Below, one piece after another: positions 44,991 through 55,124 of a stretch of 64,000 bases of DNA. The notes under the pieces were generated by a model. It searched no databases, was not told the DNA's origin, and saw nothing but the letters and a program-made list of their open reading frames with translations. Position 1 is the first letter of the stretch, and each line of letters opens with the position of its first letter. The translations under genes were made by a program, and so were the position numbers. The DNA comes from Desulfurococcales archaeon (GTDB lineage: Archaea > Thermoproteota > Thermoprotei_A > Sulfolobales > Fervidicoccaceae): contig WYEQ01000035.1 in assembly GCA_009904015.1 (NCBI GenBank), positions 1 to 64,000 on the forward strand, read 5' to 3'.

Positions 44991-46766
44991 TCACCTTGCA
45001 GCTATGAAAGCTAATCTGTCTATTATTTTGTCCTCTAGCTTCTGAATTAATTCTGCTTGCTCATTTGGAATAGTGTATCTAGCGCGTATAAGCTCGGAGA
45101 ATAATGGCTGCATTTCCTCTTCTATGATTGCTACAGTGGCTTTCCCAGCATTAATTATTTCGAGGATTTTCTGGTATATGTTTATGATGGCTTTCAGCAA
45201 CAGGTATTGCTTTCTCGGTGCTGAGAACGCGTCTATCTTGTCATATGCATGTTGTTTCAAGAAGCCATCTTTAATTATCTTAGCTATAAGTAGAACGGCT
45301 TTGTCCTGCTCCGATAAACCCTCTGTTCCCATTAACCTAACTATCTCCCTCAAGCTATCTTCTCTTAGTAAAATATTCATTGCCTTCTCTCTAAGCTTCA
45401 GCCAGTCTTTGCCTACTTTCTCGCTCCACCACTGTGAAACAGTATCTATGTAGCCACTGTAGCTCATAAGCCAGTTAATAGCCGGGTAATGCCTCGAGTA
45501 GGCTAAGGATGCATCTAAAGCCCAGAACACCTTTATGAACCTTCTAGTATGCATTACGACAGGCTCTGTGAAATCCCCTCCTGGAGGACTGACGGCTCCC
45601 ACCACCGTTACGCTACCAACCCTTGATGGATCCCCCTTAGCTATTACTCTACCCGCTCTTTCATAGAACTCGGCTATCCTGCTTGCTAAGTAGCTTGGGA
45701 ATCCCTCCTCGGCCGGCATCTCCCCCAGTCTACCGCCGATTTCTCTAAGCGCCTCAGCCCATCTGCTTGTTGAGTCAGCTACTAGCAGTACGTTGTAGCC
45801 CATATCCCTGTAGTACTCGGCCATCGTTATCCCCACGTAAATGCTGGCTTCTCTGGCGGCTACCGGCATGTTGCTTGTGTTGGCTATCAGAATAGTTCTC
45901 TCCATTAATGGTTTGCCAGTCCAGGGATCAGTGTACTCCGGGAATTTCTCGAGGACCTCCGTCATTTCGTTTCCTCTCTCGCCACACCCAACGTAGACAA
46001 CAACGTTAGCGTCACTCCACTTAGCAAGCGAGTGTAGAGTAACTGTTTTTCCCGAGCCGAATGGTCCTGGAATAGCAGCTGTTCCTCCCTTTGCCAGTGG
46101 GAACAGGGTATCTAGGATTCTAACGCCTGTTATTAGGGGCTCTGTAGGCTCCAGCTTCTCGTGGAATGGTCTCGGGAATCTTGCAGGCCATCTATGATAC
46201 ATTTTGACTTCTGTTCTCCCCGTTTCTCCATCCACTTCAGCTATTACATCATCGATAGTGTACTCCCCCTCCGAGACAATGCTTTTAAGGGTGCCCCTTA
46301 TTCCCGGCGGTACCATGACTTTGTGAGTAATAATGCTTGTCTCAGCTACTTCACCAATAATTGTTCCCTCGCTGACCTTTTGTCCAACGAGTTCTTTTCT
46401 CGGCTTGAAGTACCACTTCTTCTCCCTAGGTAGGCTTGATGTCTTAACACCCCTCTTAACAAAGATGCTATTAGTTAAACCAGCTATAATGGGGAGGGGG
46501 CGCTGAATCCCATCAAATATCTGCGTAAGTAGACCTGGCCCTAGCTCAACACTGAGAGGAGTGCCTGTTCTATAAACAGGTTCACCGGGTCTTAAACCAG
46601 ACGTGCTCTCATAAACCTGGATGTAAGCTTTATCGCCATCAATTCTGTTAATCTCACCTATCAGCCTGTCCTCGCCCACCTCTACCATTTCATACATCAG
46701 TGCGCCCAGCATGTTCTCAGCTACAACAAGTGGACCCGATATTCGAATAACTCTCCCAACGCTCAT
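44991..46766 (-). CDS. atpA: A-type ATP synthase catalytic subunit A
   Basis: This is the catalytic subunit, 591 residues, the normal length with the characteristic archaeal insert. Walker A is GPFGSGKT at 234-241. Other blocks are [25 protein letters not shown] and [17 protein letters not shown]. No intein is present. Its ATG overlaps the atpE stop by 4 bases. Confidence 0.95.
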   Translation of the reverse strand: MSVGRVIRISGPLVVAENMLGALMYEMVEVGEDRLIGEINRIDGDKAYIQVYESTSGLRPGEPVYRTGTPLSVELGPGLLTQIFDGIQRPLPIIAGLTNSIFVKRGVKTSSLPREKKWYFKPRKELVGQKVSEGTIIGEVAETSIITHKVMVPPGIRGTLKSIVSEGEYTIDDVIAEVDGETGRTEVKMYHRWPARFPRPFHEKLEPTEPLITGVRILDTLFPLAKGGTAAIPGPFGSGKTVTLHSLAKWSDANVVVYVGCGERGNEMTEVLEKFPEYTDPWTGKPLMERTILIANTSNMPVAAREASIYVGITMAEYYRDMGYNVLLVADSTSRWAEALREIGGRLGEMPAEEGFPSYLASRIAEFYERAGRVIAKGDPSRVGSVTVVGAVSPPGGDFTEPVVMHTRRFIKVFWALDASLAYSRHYPAINWLMSYSGYIDTVSQWWSEKVGKDWLKLREKAMNILLREDSLREIVRLMGTEGLSEQDKAVLLIAKIIKDGFLKQHAYDKIDAFSAPRKQYLLLKAIINIYQKILEIINAGKATVAIIEEEMQPLFSELIRARYTIPNEQAELIQKLEDKIIDRLAFIAAR

Positions 46767-47383
46767 TTTTTATCACCAAACAGCATAGCTCTGGCTTTGC
46801 TCATCAAATACGGTTTTATGGACTCGAAAATCGTTCTAAAGGTATAGTCATAAAAAATAGTTTTTTCTGAGTTAGTAATTATAAACCCGTGGTCGATGCT
46901 TTTGTCTTCTTGCAACGTGATTCTGCTCCACAGTTGTTTTTTATTAATGATTTTCTTGATAATGTCCGCTTCGCTCGGAGCTATGTATAGAATTAGTTTT
47001 TCCTCACCGGTTTCATTCGCTACTTTCATCAGCAATTTTTTGTATAGTTTTTCTTTTTCTTCCATTGGGATTTCAACTAGTTTCTCATATACTTTTCCTA
47101 AAACCTCGTTTATCAAGGAGGTCTCCATGTTCTGAATTTCAATTTTATTATCTCTATCAAGGCTGACTTCGTATGCCCTTATTTCGCCTAAAGCATCATT
47201 GTAATAATCAGTCACAATCTGTACGCTCTTTCTAACAGCCTCTTCATAAGCGCTTGTTATCAGGCTTTTAGATGTATCATAAGCTTGTTGCATGGAAGTA
47301 CTTACTTCTTCCATGTACCGCGTGAAGATATCTTTCAGAACTCTCTCAACGAAGAGAGCAAGGTCTCCCTCTATTTTACTCAT
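46763..47383 (-). CDS. atpE: A-type ATP synthase subunit E
   Basis: This is the peripheral stalk subunit E, 206 residues. An N-terminal helical half ([20 protein letters not shown] and onward) is followed by a globular C-terminal half with [20 protein letters not shown], a typical E-subunit end. It lies between atpF and atpA. It normally pairs with subunit H in the stalk, and H is not in this operon. Confidence 0.88.
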   Translation of the reverse strand: MSKIEGDLALFVERVLKDIFTRYMEEVSTSMQQAYDTSKSLITSAYEEAVRKSVQIVTDYYNDALGEIRAYEVSLDRDNKIEIQNMETSLINEVLGKVYEKLVEIPMEEKEKLYKKLLMKVANETGEEKLILYIAPSEADIIKKIINKKQLWSRITLQEDKSIDHGFIITNSEKTIFYDYTFRTIFESIKPYLMSKARAMLFGDKK

Positions 47384-47389
47384 TTATAA

Positions 47390-47704
47390 TCACCTCATTC
47401 CGAGAGCTTGGAGCAACATTTTTCTTAAATCAACCGGTTTCTCAATTTTACCATAAGAGGGAATAAATGAAACATATGGTTTAGATCGTGAAATAATTTT
47501 ATCTACTTGGTCGATGACTGGTTCGGCCAGCTCTTTTGAGATAAGTATGAGTGATAGGTCATCTCTCATTATGTTTGTTTCCAGGCTTTTTACTAGTTCA
47601 TCCGGGTTAGATACCTCTATGATTTCGCACCCAAGGGTTCTGTACATACTAGCTGTTAGTTCATCGCTTATTACGAGAACCCCGCCGGTTTTCTCCTCGC
47701 TCAT
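47390..47704 (-). CDS. atpF: A-type ATP synthase subunit F
   Basis: This is the small rotor/regulatory subunit F, 104 residues. Features are VLVISDELTASMYRTLGCE, LILISKELAEPV and VSFIPSYG, typical of the Rossmann-like F fold. It is first in the F-E-A-B-D-K unit and divergent from atpI, with an 87-bp gap between. Confidence 0.88.
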   Translation of the reverse strand: MSEEKTGGVLVISDELTASMYRTLGCEIIEVSNPDELVKSLETNIMRDDLSLILISKELAEPVIDQVDKIISRSKPYVSFIPSYGKIEKPVDLRKMLLQALGMR

Positions 47705-47755
47705 ATTCTCAGCGCATTCTTGATTTTAGCTAAGTAATGTTTAAAGCACAGTTGT

Positions 47756-47767
47756 CTATATAAAACT
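47756..47767 (+). promoter_or_regulatory. TATA box for atpI
   Basis: TCTATATAAAAC lies about 25-36 bases before the ATG at 47792, so the transcript probably starts close to the start codon with little or no leader. On the minus strand GTTTAAACATTAC-like AT-rich sequence (about 47735-47750) may serve atpF. Called from sequence only. Confidence 0.5.
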
Positions 47768-47791
47768 TAATAACAAATCAAAACTGGATAG

Positions 47792-49786
47792 ATGTCAATG
47801 CTTATCGCTAGAAAAACAAAAATAGCTACGATAGCTGTTCCCAAGGAGTATCTAAACGATGTTGTAGGCGCCCTCATATCCCTTGGCCTAATTCAACCTA
47901 TACCAATGAACCTGCAGGACGGCGGAAACAAAGAGCTGAAGGATCTATATAGAAACGTAACGCAGGCCCGTAGTAAATGTGAGGAGATAAGCCAAGTTAT
48001 CGGAGTGAGTCTACGCCTAGAGGATTCCCCAGCCAAGTTTACGTCTAAGGATTGGATAAATAACGCTAATGAAGCCTTGAGGGAATTTGAGGATATAAGA
48101 AAAATCATTGAGCCAAAAATCGAAGAAATAATGCAGCTACAAAAAACGCTTGAGGAATACGCCAGGTTAGCTGAGTCGATAAGGCCCCTGAACACCTTAG
48201 ATGTTGATTTGTCCCAAAAACCAAAGTTTTTCGGTTACCTAGTAGCCGTCGTAGAGGAGGACAAGCTCAGCAAGCTACTAGACTCAGTTAGCTACGAGGA
48301 CGTTTTTATTGAAAAGGTTGGCATCTATGGTTATTCCGTGGGGATAATTGTTCTTTATAGGCGAGCTTACGAGAAGGAAATCGAAAAGGTTTTCTCCAGA
48401 CTTAGCGTTAAGCCTTTGGTTATCCCGGAAGAACTGCCGCAGAACCCGGCTAAAGCTTATGCTCGATTAGAAGAACTAATTTTATCTTTAAGAAAAAGCC
48501 TAGAGATAGAGGCTTCACAGTATTTACCGTCATTGCTTTCTGTTTACTCGAAGCTAACAGTGGTTGAGGCAGCACTTCTGCTGCTAAATACTTCGGTTAT
48601 CACGGGGAGCTTCGCCGCTATAAGAGGGTTTATTGACCCTGATAAAGCGGATAGCATTAAAGAGCTAATTCGAAACTTGACTCGTGGATTATACTTATTT
48701 TCGGTTGAGGAGTCTAAGGATGTACCCGTCATACCAACAATCGTGCGGGTCCCCAAGCTTCTTAGGCCATTCCATAATCTGGTGATGCAGTACGGTGCGC
48801 CTTTACCAAACGAGATTATTCCAACAATTTTTGTAGCCTTGACTTTCCCGTTAGTCTTTGCATTGATGTTTCCCGACGCTGGTCATGCCCTGGCCGTGGC
48901 TCTTTTTGGCGCATACTACTATTATACGAGAAAAAGCGATTATGGCTTACTGTTTATTTATCTAGGCATAGCGGCATTTATAACGGGCTTTTTAGCCGGA
49001 GAGTTCTTCGGTCCTCTACTGCATTTTGGCGAGCTTGTCTGGCACGGTCACCCTCCCATGGAGAGCCCAGTTGAGGCGGCCAGTCCAAGCGAGGCCTTAT
49101 TTAAATTGATAGGTTTATCATTGAGGGTTGGTGCATTAATCCTTATTGCTGGAGTCACTCTGAGCTTTATTAATTCATTGATAAGTAGGGACTATGAGAA
49201 AGCATTCCTGTCAAAGTTGCCTAAGCTAATACTGTTTGGAGTTCCACTAACGGGTTTCCTATTCCTAAGTACACATGAGGCTTTAGGAGCGATTTATGAT
49301 GCAGCTCTAGGAGGAGCATCTACGCTTTATGGAAAGCTTATTCGCTATTCATTTTTCTTCTCGATACTAGGCCTACTGGTATTGGAGCCCCTGTATGAAT
49401 CAGCTAAGCATGGAAAACAAGTAAAAATAGGGATGTTGCTCATGAGCAGTTTCATGGAGGTGTTCGAATCTATACTTCTCCTTATAGGAAATACAGCGAG
49501 CTTTCTAAGGATTCTTGGGCTGGCTCTAGCGCATTCAGGAATCATGTATGGATTTGCATCCATGACAGAGAGGGCATTTGAGGGAGGAATCATCGGCATA
49601 ATGCTTGGAGTAATAGCATACGTTTTTGGCAACATACTCGGAATAGCGCTTGAGGGGATAGTTGCCTACGCGCACTGCACTAGGCTGCACTTTTATGAGT
49701 GGTTCACAAAGTTTTATAGTGGAAAAGGAAAAATCTTCGCACCCATAAAAATAAGAACAAAGGTTTTGTTTCAAACACAATACTAG
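47792..49786 (+). CDS. atpI: A-type ATP synthase membrane subunit I (a)
   Basis: This is the stator membrane subunit, 664 residues. A cytosolic N-terminal half of about 340 residues with coiled-coil segments is followed by about seven helices. The membrane block MFPDAGHALAVALFGAYYYY and IGNTASFLRILGLALAHSG carry conserved residues, including the Arg (in FLRILG) that faces the c-ring glutamate. It is transcribed away from atpF-E-A-B-D-K. Subunit C, which joins rotor and membrane parts, is absent from the window. Confidence 0.93.
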   Translation: MSMLIARKTKIATIAVPKEYLNDVVGALISLGLIQPIPMNLQDGGNKELKDLYRNVTQARSKCEEISQVIGVSLRLEDSPAKFTSKDWINNANEALREFEDIRKIIEPKIEEIMQLQKTLEEYARLAESIRPLNTLDVDLSQKPKFFGYLVAVVEEDKLSKLLDSVSYEDVFIEKVGIYGYSVGIIVLYRRAYEKEIEKVFSRLSVKPLVIPEELPQNPAKAYARLEELILSLRKSLEIEASQYLPSLLSVYSKLTVVEAALLLLNTSVITGSFAAIRGFIDPDKADSIKELIRNLTRGLYLFSVEESKDVPVIPTIVRVPKLLRPFHNLVMQYGAPLPNEIIPTIFVALTFPLVFALMFPDAGHALAVALFGAYYYYTRKSDYGLLFIYLGIAAFITGFLAGEFFGPLLHFGELVWHGHPPMESPVEAASPSEALFKLIGLSLRVGALILIAGVTLSFINSLISRDYEKAFLSKLPKLILFGVPLTGFLFLSTHEALGAIYDAALGGASTLYGKLIRYSFFFSILGLLVLEPLYESAKHGKQVKIGMLLMSSFMEVFESILLLIGNTASFLRILGLALAHSGIMYGFASMTERAFEGGIIGIMLGVIAYVFGNILGIALEGIVAYAHCTRLHFYEWFTKFYSGKGKIFAPIKIRTKVLFQTQY

Positions 49787-49790
49787 CTAA

Positions 49791-50486
49791 TTATTTTATA
49801 AAGACTGAGAGAAGACTAACCCTGTATAATGGATGAATAAAGACTCTTTTGAATCCTATTATGCGGGCTAAGACCATTATTTCATCAGTATTAAGGAACT
49901 TTTCATAAGTCAAATATAACCCTCTGTAAAGCCTGAAGCCATTAGCTCCAAGGAGTAGTGAACCTAATATTCGTGGAACTATTGATAAGTAAAGTTTCAT
50001 GAATATCGTGATAATTCTATGCCTACTTTTGTATAGGTCAAGCATTACGTAAATACCGTGAATCCTCAATGTGTAGTATATGTTATAAAAAGCTCTCACG
50101 TAATTATACGAGTCTCTAAACGAAAATGACGTTAGACAGGCATTTAAGCTATTTTTTCTTAACGGCATATGCTCGAATACTCCTCTTATTCTATCTATTT
50201 TTTCATTCTTCGCGTCTATCTGTTTAAGCATAGCTGGTAAAGGGTCGAGACATATGTAGTAACTTAGATTTTTATTTTCTTTCATTATGTAAGGTATCAT
50301 TGTTCCGGGGCCACAGCCAGCATCGAGAATAACTCCATGTATTCTTCCAAGAATTCTGGCTGTATTTAATCTAATTTTTCTGAGCGTGAAGAGCGACATT
50401 GCATAGTTTACTTTCTCGTAGACACTTACGATACTGTTCAGTATTCTAATAAGTTCATACCAGTATGATTGAAGACCGCGCGTCAT
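49791..50486 (-). CDS. Class I SAM-dependent methyltransferase
   Basis: This 231-residue protein has the SAM-binding motif I VILDAGCGPGT, then YICLDPLPAML (motif II) and a region LTSFSFRDS like UbiE/COQ5-type methyltransferases. Substrate unknown; quinone-type methylation is a weak possibility. It converges on atpI with a 4-bp gap and is followed on its strand upstream by cysS after about 29 bp. Confidence 0.75.
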   Translation of the reverse strand: MTRGLQSYWYELIRILNSIVSVYEKVNYAMSLFTLRKIRLNTARILGRIHGVILDAGCGPGTMIPYIMKENKNLSYYICLDPLPAMLKQIDAKNEKIDRIRGVFEHMPLRKNSLNACLTSFSFRDSYNYVRAFYNIYYTLRIHGIYVMLDLYKSRHRIITIFMKLYLSIVPRILGSLLLGANGFRLYRGLYLTYEKFLNTDEIMVLARIIGFKRVFIHPLYRVSLLSVFIK

Positions 50487-50515
50487 TTTCTCCCTAGTTA
50501 CGTCGCTTTTACGTA

Positions 50516-51922
50516 TTATCTGCTTAATTTGAAATCTGATTCCAACCCTTTATCGTAAATCACTATTCCCAGGTTCTTCAGTTTATCTCGAATCTCATCT
50601 GCTAACTGATATTGTTTTTGTTCACGTAGCTTCTTTCTGATATCCAGAATTACTCTGATTAATTCCTCGTCAAGCTTAGTTACTCTTTCTTTTTCAGCTA
50701 TTCTGAATCTGAACACCCTGTTGACCTTCTCCATAAACAAAACGTAAGATAGAGCTATAGCATAGCTTTCTTTTGTATAAACTGATTTCCAGAAAATGCT
50801 CGTGGCTTCATGTACAAATTTCAGAGCATTCGGGGTATCGAAATCATTATCCAGCGATAAGTAGTATCCTCGTATGGATTCCCACAGGTTCCTTAGTAAT
50901 AATAACTGACCATCATCTAGACTATATTCGACTCTATAAGCATCTATGATTTTAAGTGCTTGATCGAAACTATCATTCAGTCTCTCCCTTATTCTATCGT
51001 ATTGAGCAATGATTTCCTCGTTGAAATCAATTGGTGCTCTATAGTGAGCGCTCAGATACCATAACCTAAGTGTTTCTGGCTTGTACTTGGATAAAAGCTC
51101 TTTGAGCAAAACAATGTTTCCTAGGCTTTTACTCATTTTTTCTCCTCTTATTGTTACCATGCCTGAATGTAACCAGTACTTAACCCATGGAGAGACACCG
51201 AAGGCGCATTCTGACTGTGCCCTTTCGTTCTCGTGGTGGGGGAATATTAAGTCCATGCCTCCAGCGTGAATATCAATTTTTATTCCAAGGTATTTCGATG
51301 ACATAGCGCTGCATTCTATATGCCATCCAGGTCTCCCTGGACCCCATGGTGATTCCCAGTAGGGCTCCCCCGGCTTCATTTTTTTCCATAATGCAAAGTC
51401 CGCTGGGCTTCTTTTTTCCGATAAGTACTCTTCCTCTTGCCTCCAACTCTCCCTTGGAATTCTGCTTAGCATTCCGTAACTCGGGTAGGAACTCACATCA
51501 AAGTACACATTGCCATTAGAAACGTAGGCGTGGCCTTTGCTTATTAATAGCTCTATGAGGCTAATGATATCTCTTATATGTTCTGTTACTCTAGGATGAA
51601 TAATTGGATACACATCTAGTTTTCTGAGTACTTCAAGATAAGATGAGGTATACTCATCAGATATGGTTTTCCAATTTTTATTTTCTTCTTGAGCTCTCTT
51701 GATTATTTTATCATCTATGTCCGTTATATTCTGTATATGTACAACGTAGTATCCCTTCTCAACGAGGTATCTTTTCAGTGAGTCAAAAACAACGAAAGTT
51801 CTTCCATGCCCCACGTGTGTTTCGTCGTAAACTGTTGGTCCACATACATACATTCTCACTAATGGTGGCTCAAACGGAACGAATTCTTCTATTTCTTTTG
51901 ATAAAGAGTTATAGAGCCTCAA
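50516..51922 (-). CDS. cysS: Cysteinyl-tRNA synthetase
   Basis: This class I synthetase charges tRNA-Cys, 468 residues. HIGH-type motif is HVGHGR at 36-41; zinc ligands are in [19 protein letters not shown] and [17 protein letters not shown] is exact in [15 protein letters not shown] 51922 has GAGGG about 7 bases upstream. Its presence means cysteine is charged directly, so the O-phosphoserine made by serK is used for free cysteine and not via SepRS/SepCysS. Confidence 0.94.
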   Translation of the reverse strand: MRLYNSLSKEIEEFVPFEPPLVRMYVCGPTVYDETHVGHGRTFVVFDSLKRYLVEKGYYVVHIQNITDIDDKIIKRAQEENKNWKTISDEYTSSYLEVLRKLDVYPIIHPRVTEHIRDIISLIELLISKGHAYVSNGNVYFDVSSYPSYGMLSRIPRESWRQEEEYLSEKRSPADFALWKKMKPGEPYWESPWGPGRPGWHIECSAMSSKYLGIKIDIHAGGMDLIFPHHENERAQSECAFGVSPWVKYWLHSGMVTIRGEKMSKSLGNIVLLKELLSKYKPETLRLWYLSAHYRAPIDFNEEIIAQYDRIRERLNDSFDQALKIIDAYRVEYSLDDGQLLLLRNLWESIRGYYLSLDNDFDTPNALKFVHEATSIFWKSVYTKESYAIALSYVLFMEKVNRVFRFRIAEKERVTKLDEELIRVILDIRKKLREQKQYQLADEIRDKLKNLGIVIYDKGLESDFKLSR

Positions 51923-52322
51923 CTAAATCCCTCGTTGCCCACAATTAATAGTCACTTGTTAGCTAAGAAACTATTATACTTGGATAACCATTTTTATAGA
52001 TGTAGGTAGACTAGACGAGCTCTTTCTCCAGACATTAACTATTTTATTGAACTGAAAGATGTGACCTTTATTTGTGAGCCCGGGATTCCCCGCTGTATTA
52101 TCCATCTATATAGCTTCTGTAAGCGCATCATGAATGTAATTTTCATTGTTACCTGAGGGTTTTTCAATCATTGCGATTATGGTTTTCTTAGCTTTGCATG
52201 GTGTTAATTTTTATGCCATTATTGCTGGGTTTGTGTGGCTTATTGATTCTCATGTGCAGAAGGTCAGTTAAATTACTCTATTTCACAACTATTTGTGTAG
52301 GAAAAACGATTGGTTGAGAAAA
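51923..52322 (+). other. 400-bp intergenic region cysS / potD
   Basis: This is the longest gene-free stretch. A TATA-like CTATTATAC near 51971 may serve cysS on the minus strand. The only open stretch is a 41-codon hydrophobic frame at 52146-52271. I see no RNA gene or repeat. Confidence 0.5.
52146..52271 (+). other. Short hydrophobic frame, possible relic or small protein
   Basis: From TTG 52146 this 41-codon frame encodes two hydrophobic runs (FSIIAIMVFLALHG and FYAIIAGFVWLID). An in-frame stop lies three codons before it. No ribosome site is evident. It might be the remains of a transporter or chance, and it is noted because the flanks hold no other gene. Confidence 0.2.
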
Positions 52323-53543
52323 ATGGTTACTAGGCGGGATTTACTAAAAAAGAGCTTGATGATAACGAGCTTAGCCCTCATTGGAAAGCTAGCTCTTAGC
52401 GACTTTACTGCTCAGTCGAGGGAGGTCCGGGTATTTAATTATAGTTATTACATCGACCCTAGGGTGAACGAATGGTTTGAGAGAGAGACAGGTATCAAGG
52501 TAATATACGATGAGTATGAGTCCGGTGAAGAGGCATTAGCGAAACTGCAGATTGGCGGAGGCGGATATGACGTGATAATCATGCCTAGTGAGTACTTGAG
52601 AGACGTTATCAATAATGGTTTCGTTAGGGAAATAGATAAGAGCCTTGTGCCGAACATAGCCTTCATAGATGAGTCCTACTTTAGTAATCCACACGACCCC
52701 GGACTTAAGTACAGTGTTCCCTATCTAGGGGGAACAACGGGGCTTGGAGTAAACACGGTTAAAGTTACCGAGAATATAGATTCATGGGGAAAAATCCTAG
52801 AGGATACGCAGTTTCTTGGGAAATACAAGAAGAAGATATCAATGCTCGAGGAGTTCCCAGAGGTTTTTGGGACAGTAATGATTTACTTAGGGTTAGACCC
52901 ATCGAAAAAGGAAAACTGGAATGAAGAAACGGGAAAAAGAGTTGCCGAGATTCTAATTAAACAAAAACCATACATAGCGGGCTACTATGGAGCCAGTGTC
53001 TATATACCTCAGCTTGCCTCCGAGCAGTTGTTAATAGCCCATGCATGGAGCGGTGATGTTGAGATGGCGAGGCGGGAGAACAGCTCGATAAGCTACGTCA
53101 TTCCTGAAGAGGGGGCATTGAAATGGAATGACTTTGCAGTCATCCCGAGGGATGCAAGAAATATTGAGGAAGCTTATGCATGGATAAACTTCGTGACAGA
53201 CCCACTTATATCAGTTATTAATTCTGTTTACACGTTTTATATATCTCCCATCAAGCCTAGCTATCTAAAAACAGCACTCGAAAAAGCGTGGAGCCAAGGA
53301 CTAATCGAAGTCTCGCCGGAAACCTATCTCGGGAACCCGGCTTTCAATCCCCCATCTAGTGTTGCAAACAAGCTTAGGTACTATACCCCGTTAACGCAAG
53401 ATATTCTCAGAATCGTCGAGGAAACCAGGAAAAAGGTGCTGGGAGAAGGCGTGCAAACAAGCTTAGTAATAGGGGGAGTAGTTGCTGCGGCGATTGCGGC
53501 TGGTATAGGAGGATACTATGGACTTAGGAAAAAGAAATCATAA
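52323..53543 (+). CDS. potD: Spermidine/putrescine-type ABC substrate-binding protein
   Basis: This binding protein captures polyamine or a similar ligand outside the cell, about 406 residues. TRRDLLKK followed by a hydrophobic run resembles a Tat signal. Mature-domain features are REVRVFNYSYYIDPRVNEWF, YDVIIMPSEYL and YAWINFVTDPL as in PotD. The C-terminus has a second hydrophobic segment, LVIGGVVAAAIAAGIGGYYG, and a basic tail, so the protein is probably membrane-anchored at the C-terminus, a common archaeal arrangement. ATG 52323 is chosen. It converges on potC. Confidence 0.87.
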   Translation: MVTRRDLLKKSLMITSLALIGKLALSDFTAQSREVRVFNYSYYIDPRVNEWFERETGIKVIYDEYESGEEALAKLQIGGGGYDVIIMPSEYLRDVINNGFVREIDKSLVPNIAFIDESYFSNPHDPGLKYSVPYLGGTTGLGVNTVKVTENIDSWGKILEDTQFLGKYKKKISMLEEFPEVFGTVMIYLGLDPSKKENWNEETGKRVAEILIKQKPYIAGYYGASVYIPQLASEQLLIAHAWSGDVEMARRENSSISYVIPEEGALKWNDFAVIPRDARNIEEAYAWINFVTDPLISVINSVYTFYISPIKPSYLKTALEKAWSQGLIEVSPETYLGNPAFNPPSSVANKLRYYTPLTQDILRIVEETRKKVLGEGVQTSLVIGGVVAAAIAAGIGGYYGLRKKKS

Positions 53544-53560
53544 ATATTATTTTAATAGAG

Positions 53561-54355
53561 CTATTTACTTCTTTTTTCGATAAAAACTATTTTAGTGTAA
53601 ATAATTGAGAGAGATAGTGATAGTACTAATAGTATAGTTGCTAATGCGTTAAGCTCTGTTGTAGCTCTCCCTCTAACAGCGTTTTTCCATATTAGCAGGG
53701 GAAGGGTCTCGAAGCCAGGGCCGGTCGTGAAGGCTGTTTTAACAAAATTATTAAAACTTAATATAAACGTCATTAAAGCACTGGCTAGTAGCCCGGGCGA
53801 TGCCAGCGGAATAACTATTTTTCTCGCAAGGTCTAGGCCTTTTGCGCCAAGTATTCTTGCCGCTTTCTCAATGTTTTGGTTAATATTGTATAGTTGAGAC
53901 CTTATTGTTAGGTAGGCGAAGCTGATGTTGAAAGCTGTGTGTCCAATAAGAACTGTTATCCATCCAAACTGAAATCCTAGTATATAGAAGAAAATCATTA
54001 TTGAGACTGCTTCGGGTACCTCGGGGATAACTACTGGGAGGTACATTAATGACTCGAATTTATCTCCGAAAACTCTATATCTATGCATAGCGTACCCAAG
54101 CATGAAGCCGAGAATTGTAGATATAGCCGAGGAGGCTATAGCTACTTCAAGGCTGTTTTTCAGTGCCTCTAAAACCCTTTCGTTGCTGAAAAGTTGCTTG
54201 TACCACTTTAGAGTAAAGCCGGTGAACTCCGTCATATATTTTGATTCATTGAAGCTGTAGAAAACCGTGATTGCTATGGGTGTGTACAGGAAAGCCACTA
54301 TTATGGCAATAACTATTAGCCAAGCGAATTTATGCAAAGATTCCACCCTGCCCAC
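53561..54355 (-). CDS. potC: Polyamine-type ABC permease PotC-like
   Basis: This six-helix permease has 264 residues. The EAA-type loop is ILGAKGLDLARKIVIPLASPGLLASA. It overlaps potB by 26 bases and is third of potA-potB-potC. The start is GTG 54355 or 54346. Substrate assignment comes from family likeness of the whole set; polyamine, thiamine-like or other cationic ligands cannot be told apart. Confidence 0.87.
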   Translation of the reverse strand: MGRVESLHKFAWLIVIAIIVAFLYTPIAITVFYSFNESKYMTEFTGFTLKWYKQLFSNERVLEALKNSLEVAIASSAISTILGFMLGYAMHRYRVFGDKFESLMYLPVVIPEVPEAVSIMIFFYILGFQFGWITVLIGHTAFNISFAYLTIRSQLYNINQNIEKAARILGAKGLDLARKIVIPLASPGLLASALMTFILSFNNFVKTAFTTGPGFETLPLLIWKNAVRGRATTELNALATILLVLSLSLSIIYTKIVFIEKRSK

Positions 54356-55109
54356 GCGTTTTCTTTATGTAGTAATAAGCTACTAGTAGCGAAAGAGCGC
54401 TTATGATAACGCTCAGCGCAGAGCCCCTATAAATATCTCTGTAAATGAAGAACAAGTCGTAAATAGCGTATCCTAATGTATATCCAGACGTTCCTCCGAG
54501 CATTGCTGGTATAACGAACTCTGTTAAGCTCATCATAAACACAATAGTCGAGCCTGCGACAAGTCCTGGTATAGTCAGTGGAATAATTATTTTTCTAGCA
54601 AGCGTTAATCCTGATGCCCCCTGTATTCGGGCAGCGTTAATAATGGTTTTAGATACTCCCGTCATAGATGCGTATAGTGGTAGCAACATAAATAGAAAGT
54701 AATCATAGACCATGCCATAAATCAATGTGAAAAACCCTTCTTTTATTCCTAGTGGAAAGAAGAAGGCTTTTAACGCATAAGCCCTAATTAAAAAATCGAT
54801 CCAGAAGGGAGATATGAGGATAGCTAGGACAAGCCCTCTGTATTTATCGCTTACTACATGAACAAGGTAATAGGATGCTGGGTAGGCTATCAATATGCAA
54901 AGTAAAGTTGTTATGAGCGCTATCTCCAGCGAATACAAAGAGATTCTTATATAAAAAGTATCCGTTAACACTTTTAAGTAGTTTTGAATGGTCAAAATGC
55001 CAATATTTGATTGAAAGCTTTTGTAAATTAAAAAGACGAAGGGCGCGAAGAAAAACACTATGAGAAAAATTACTGCTGGTAGAGCTAGAATTACACCGGT
55101 CTTCTTCAT
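54330..55109 (-). CDS. potB: Polyamine-type ABC permease PotB-like
   Basis: This six-helix permease has 259 residues. The EAA-type loop is IQGASGLTLARKIIIPLTIPGLVAGS. It follows potA by 15 bp. Paired with PotC to form the membrane channel. Confidence 0.87.
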   Translation of the reverse strand: MKKTGVILALPAVIFLIVFFFAPFVFLIYKSFQSNIGILTIQNYLKVLTDTFYIRISLYSLEIALITTLLCILIAYPASYYLVHVVSDKYRGLVLAILISPFWIDFLIRAYALKAFFFPLGIKEGFFTLIYGMVYDYFLFMLLPLYASMTGVSKTIINAARIQGASGLTLARKIIIPLTIPGLVAGSTIVFMMSLTEFVIPAMLGGTSGYTLGYAIYDLFFIYRDIYRGSALSVIISALSLLVAYYYIKKTRGQGGIFA

Positions 55110-55124
55110 CTTTTAAGTAATCCC

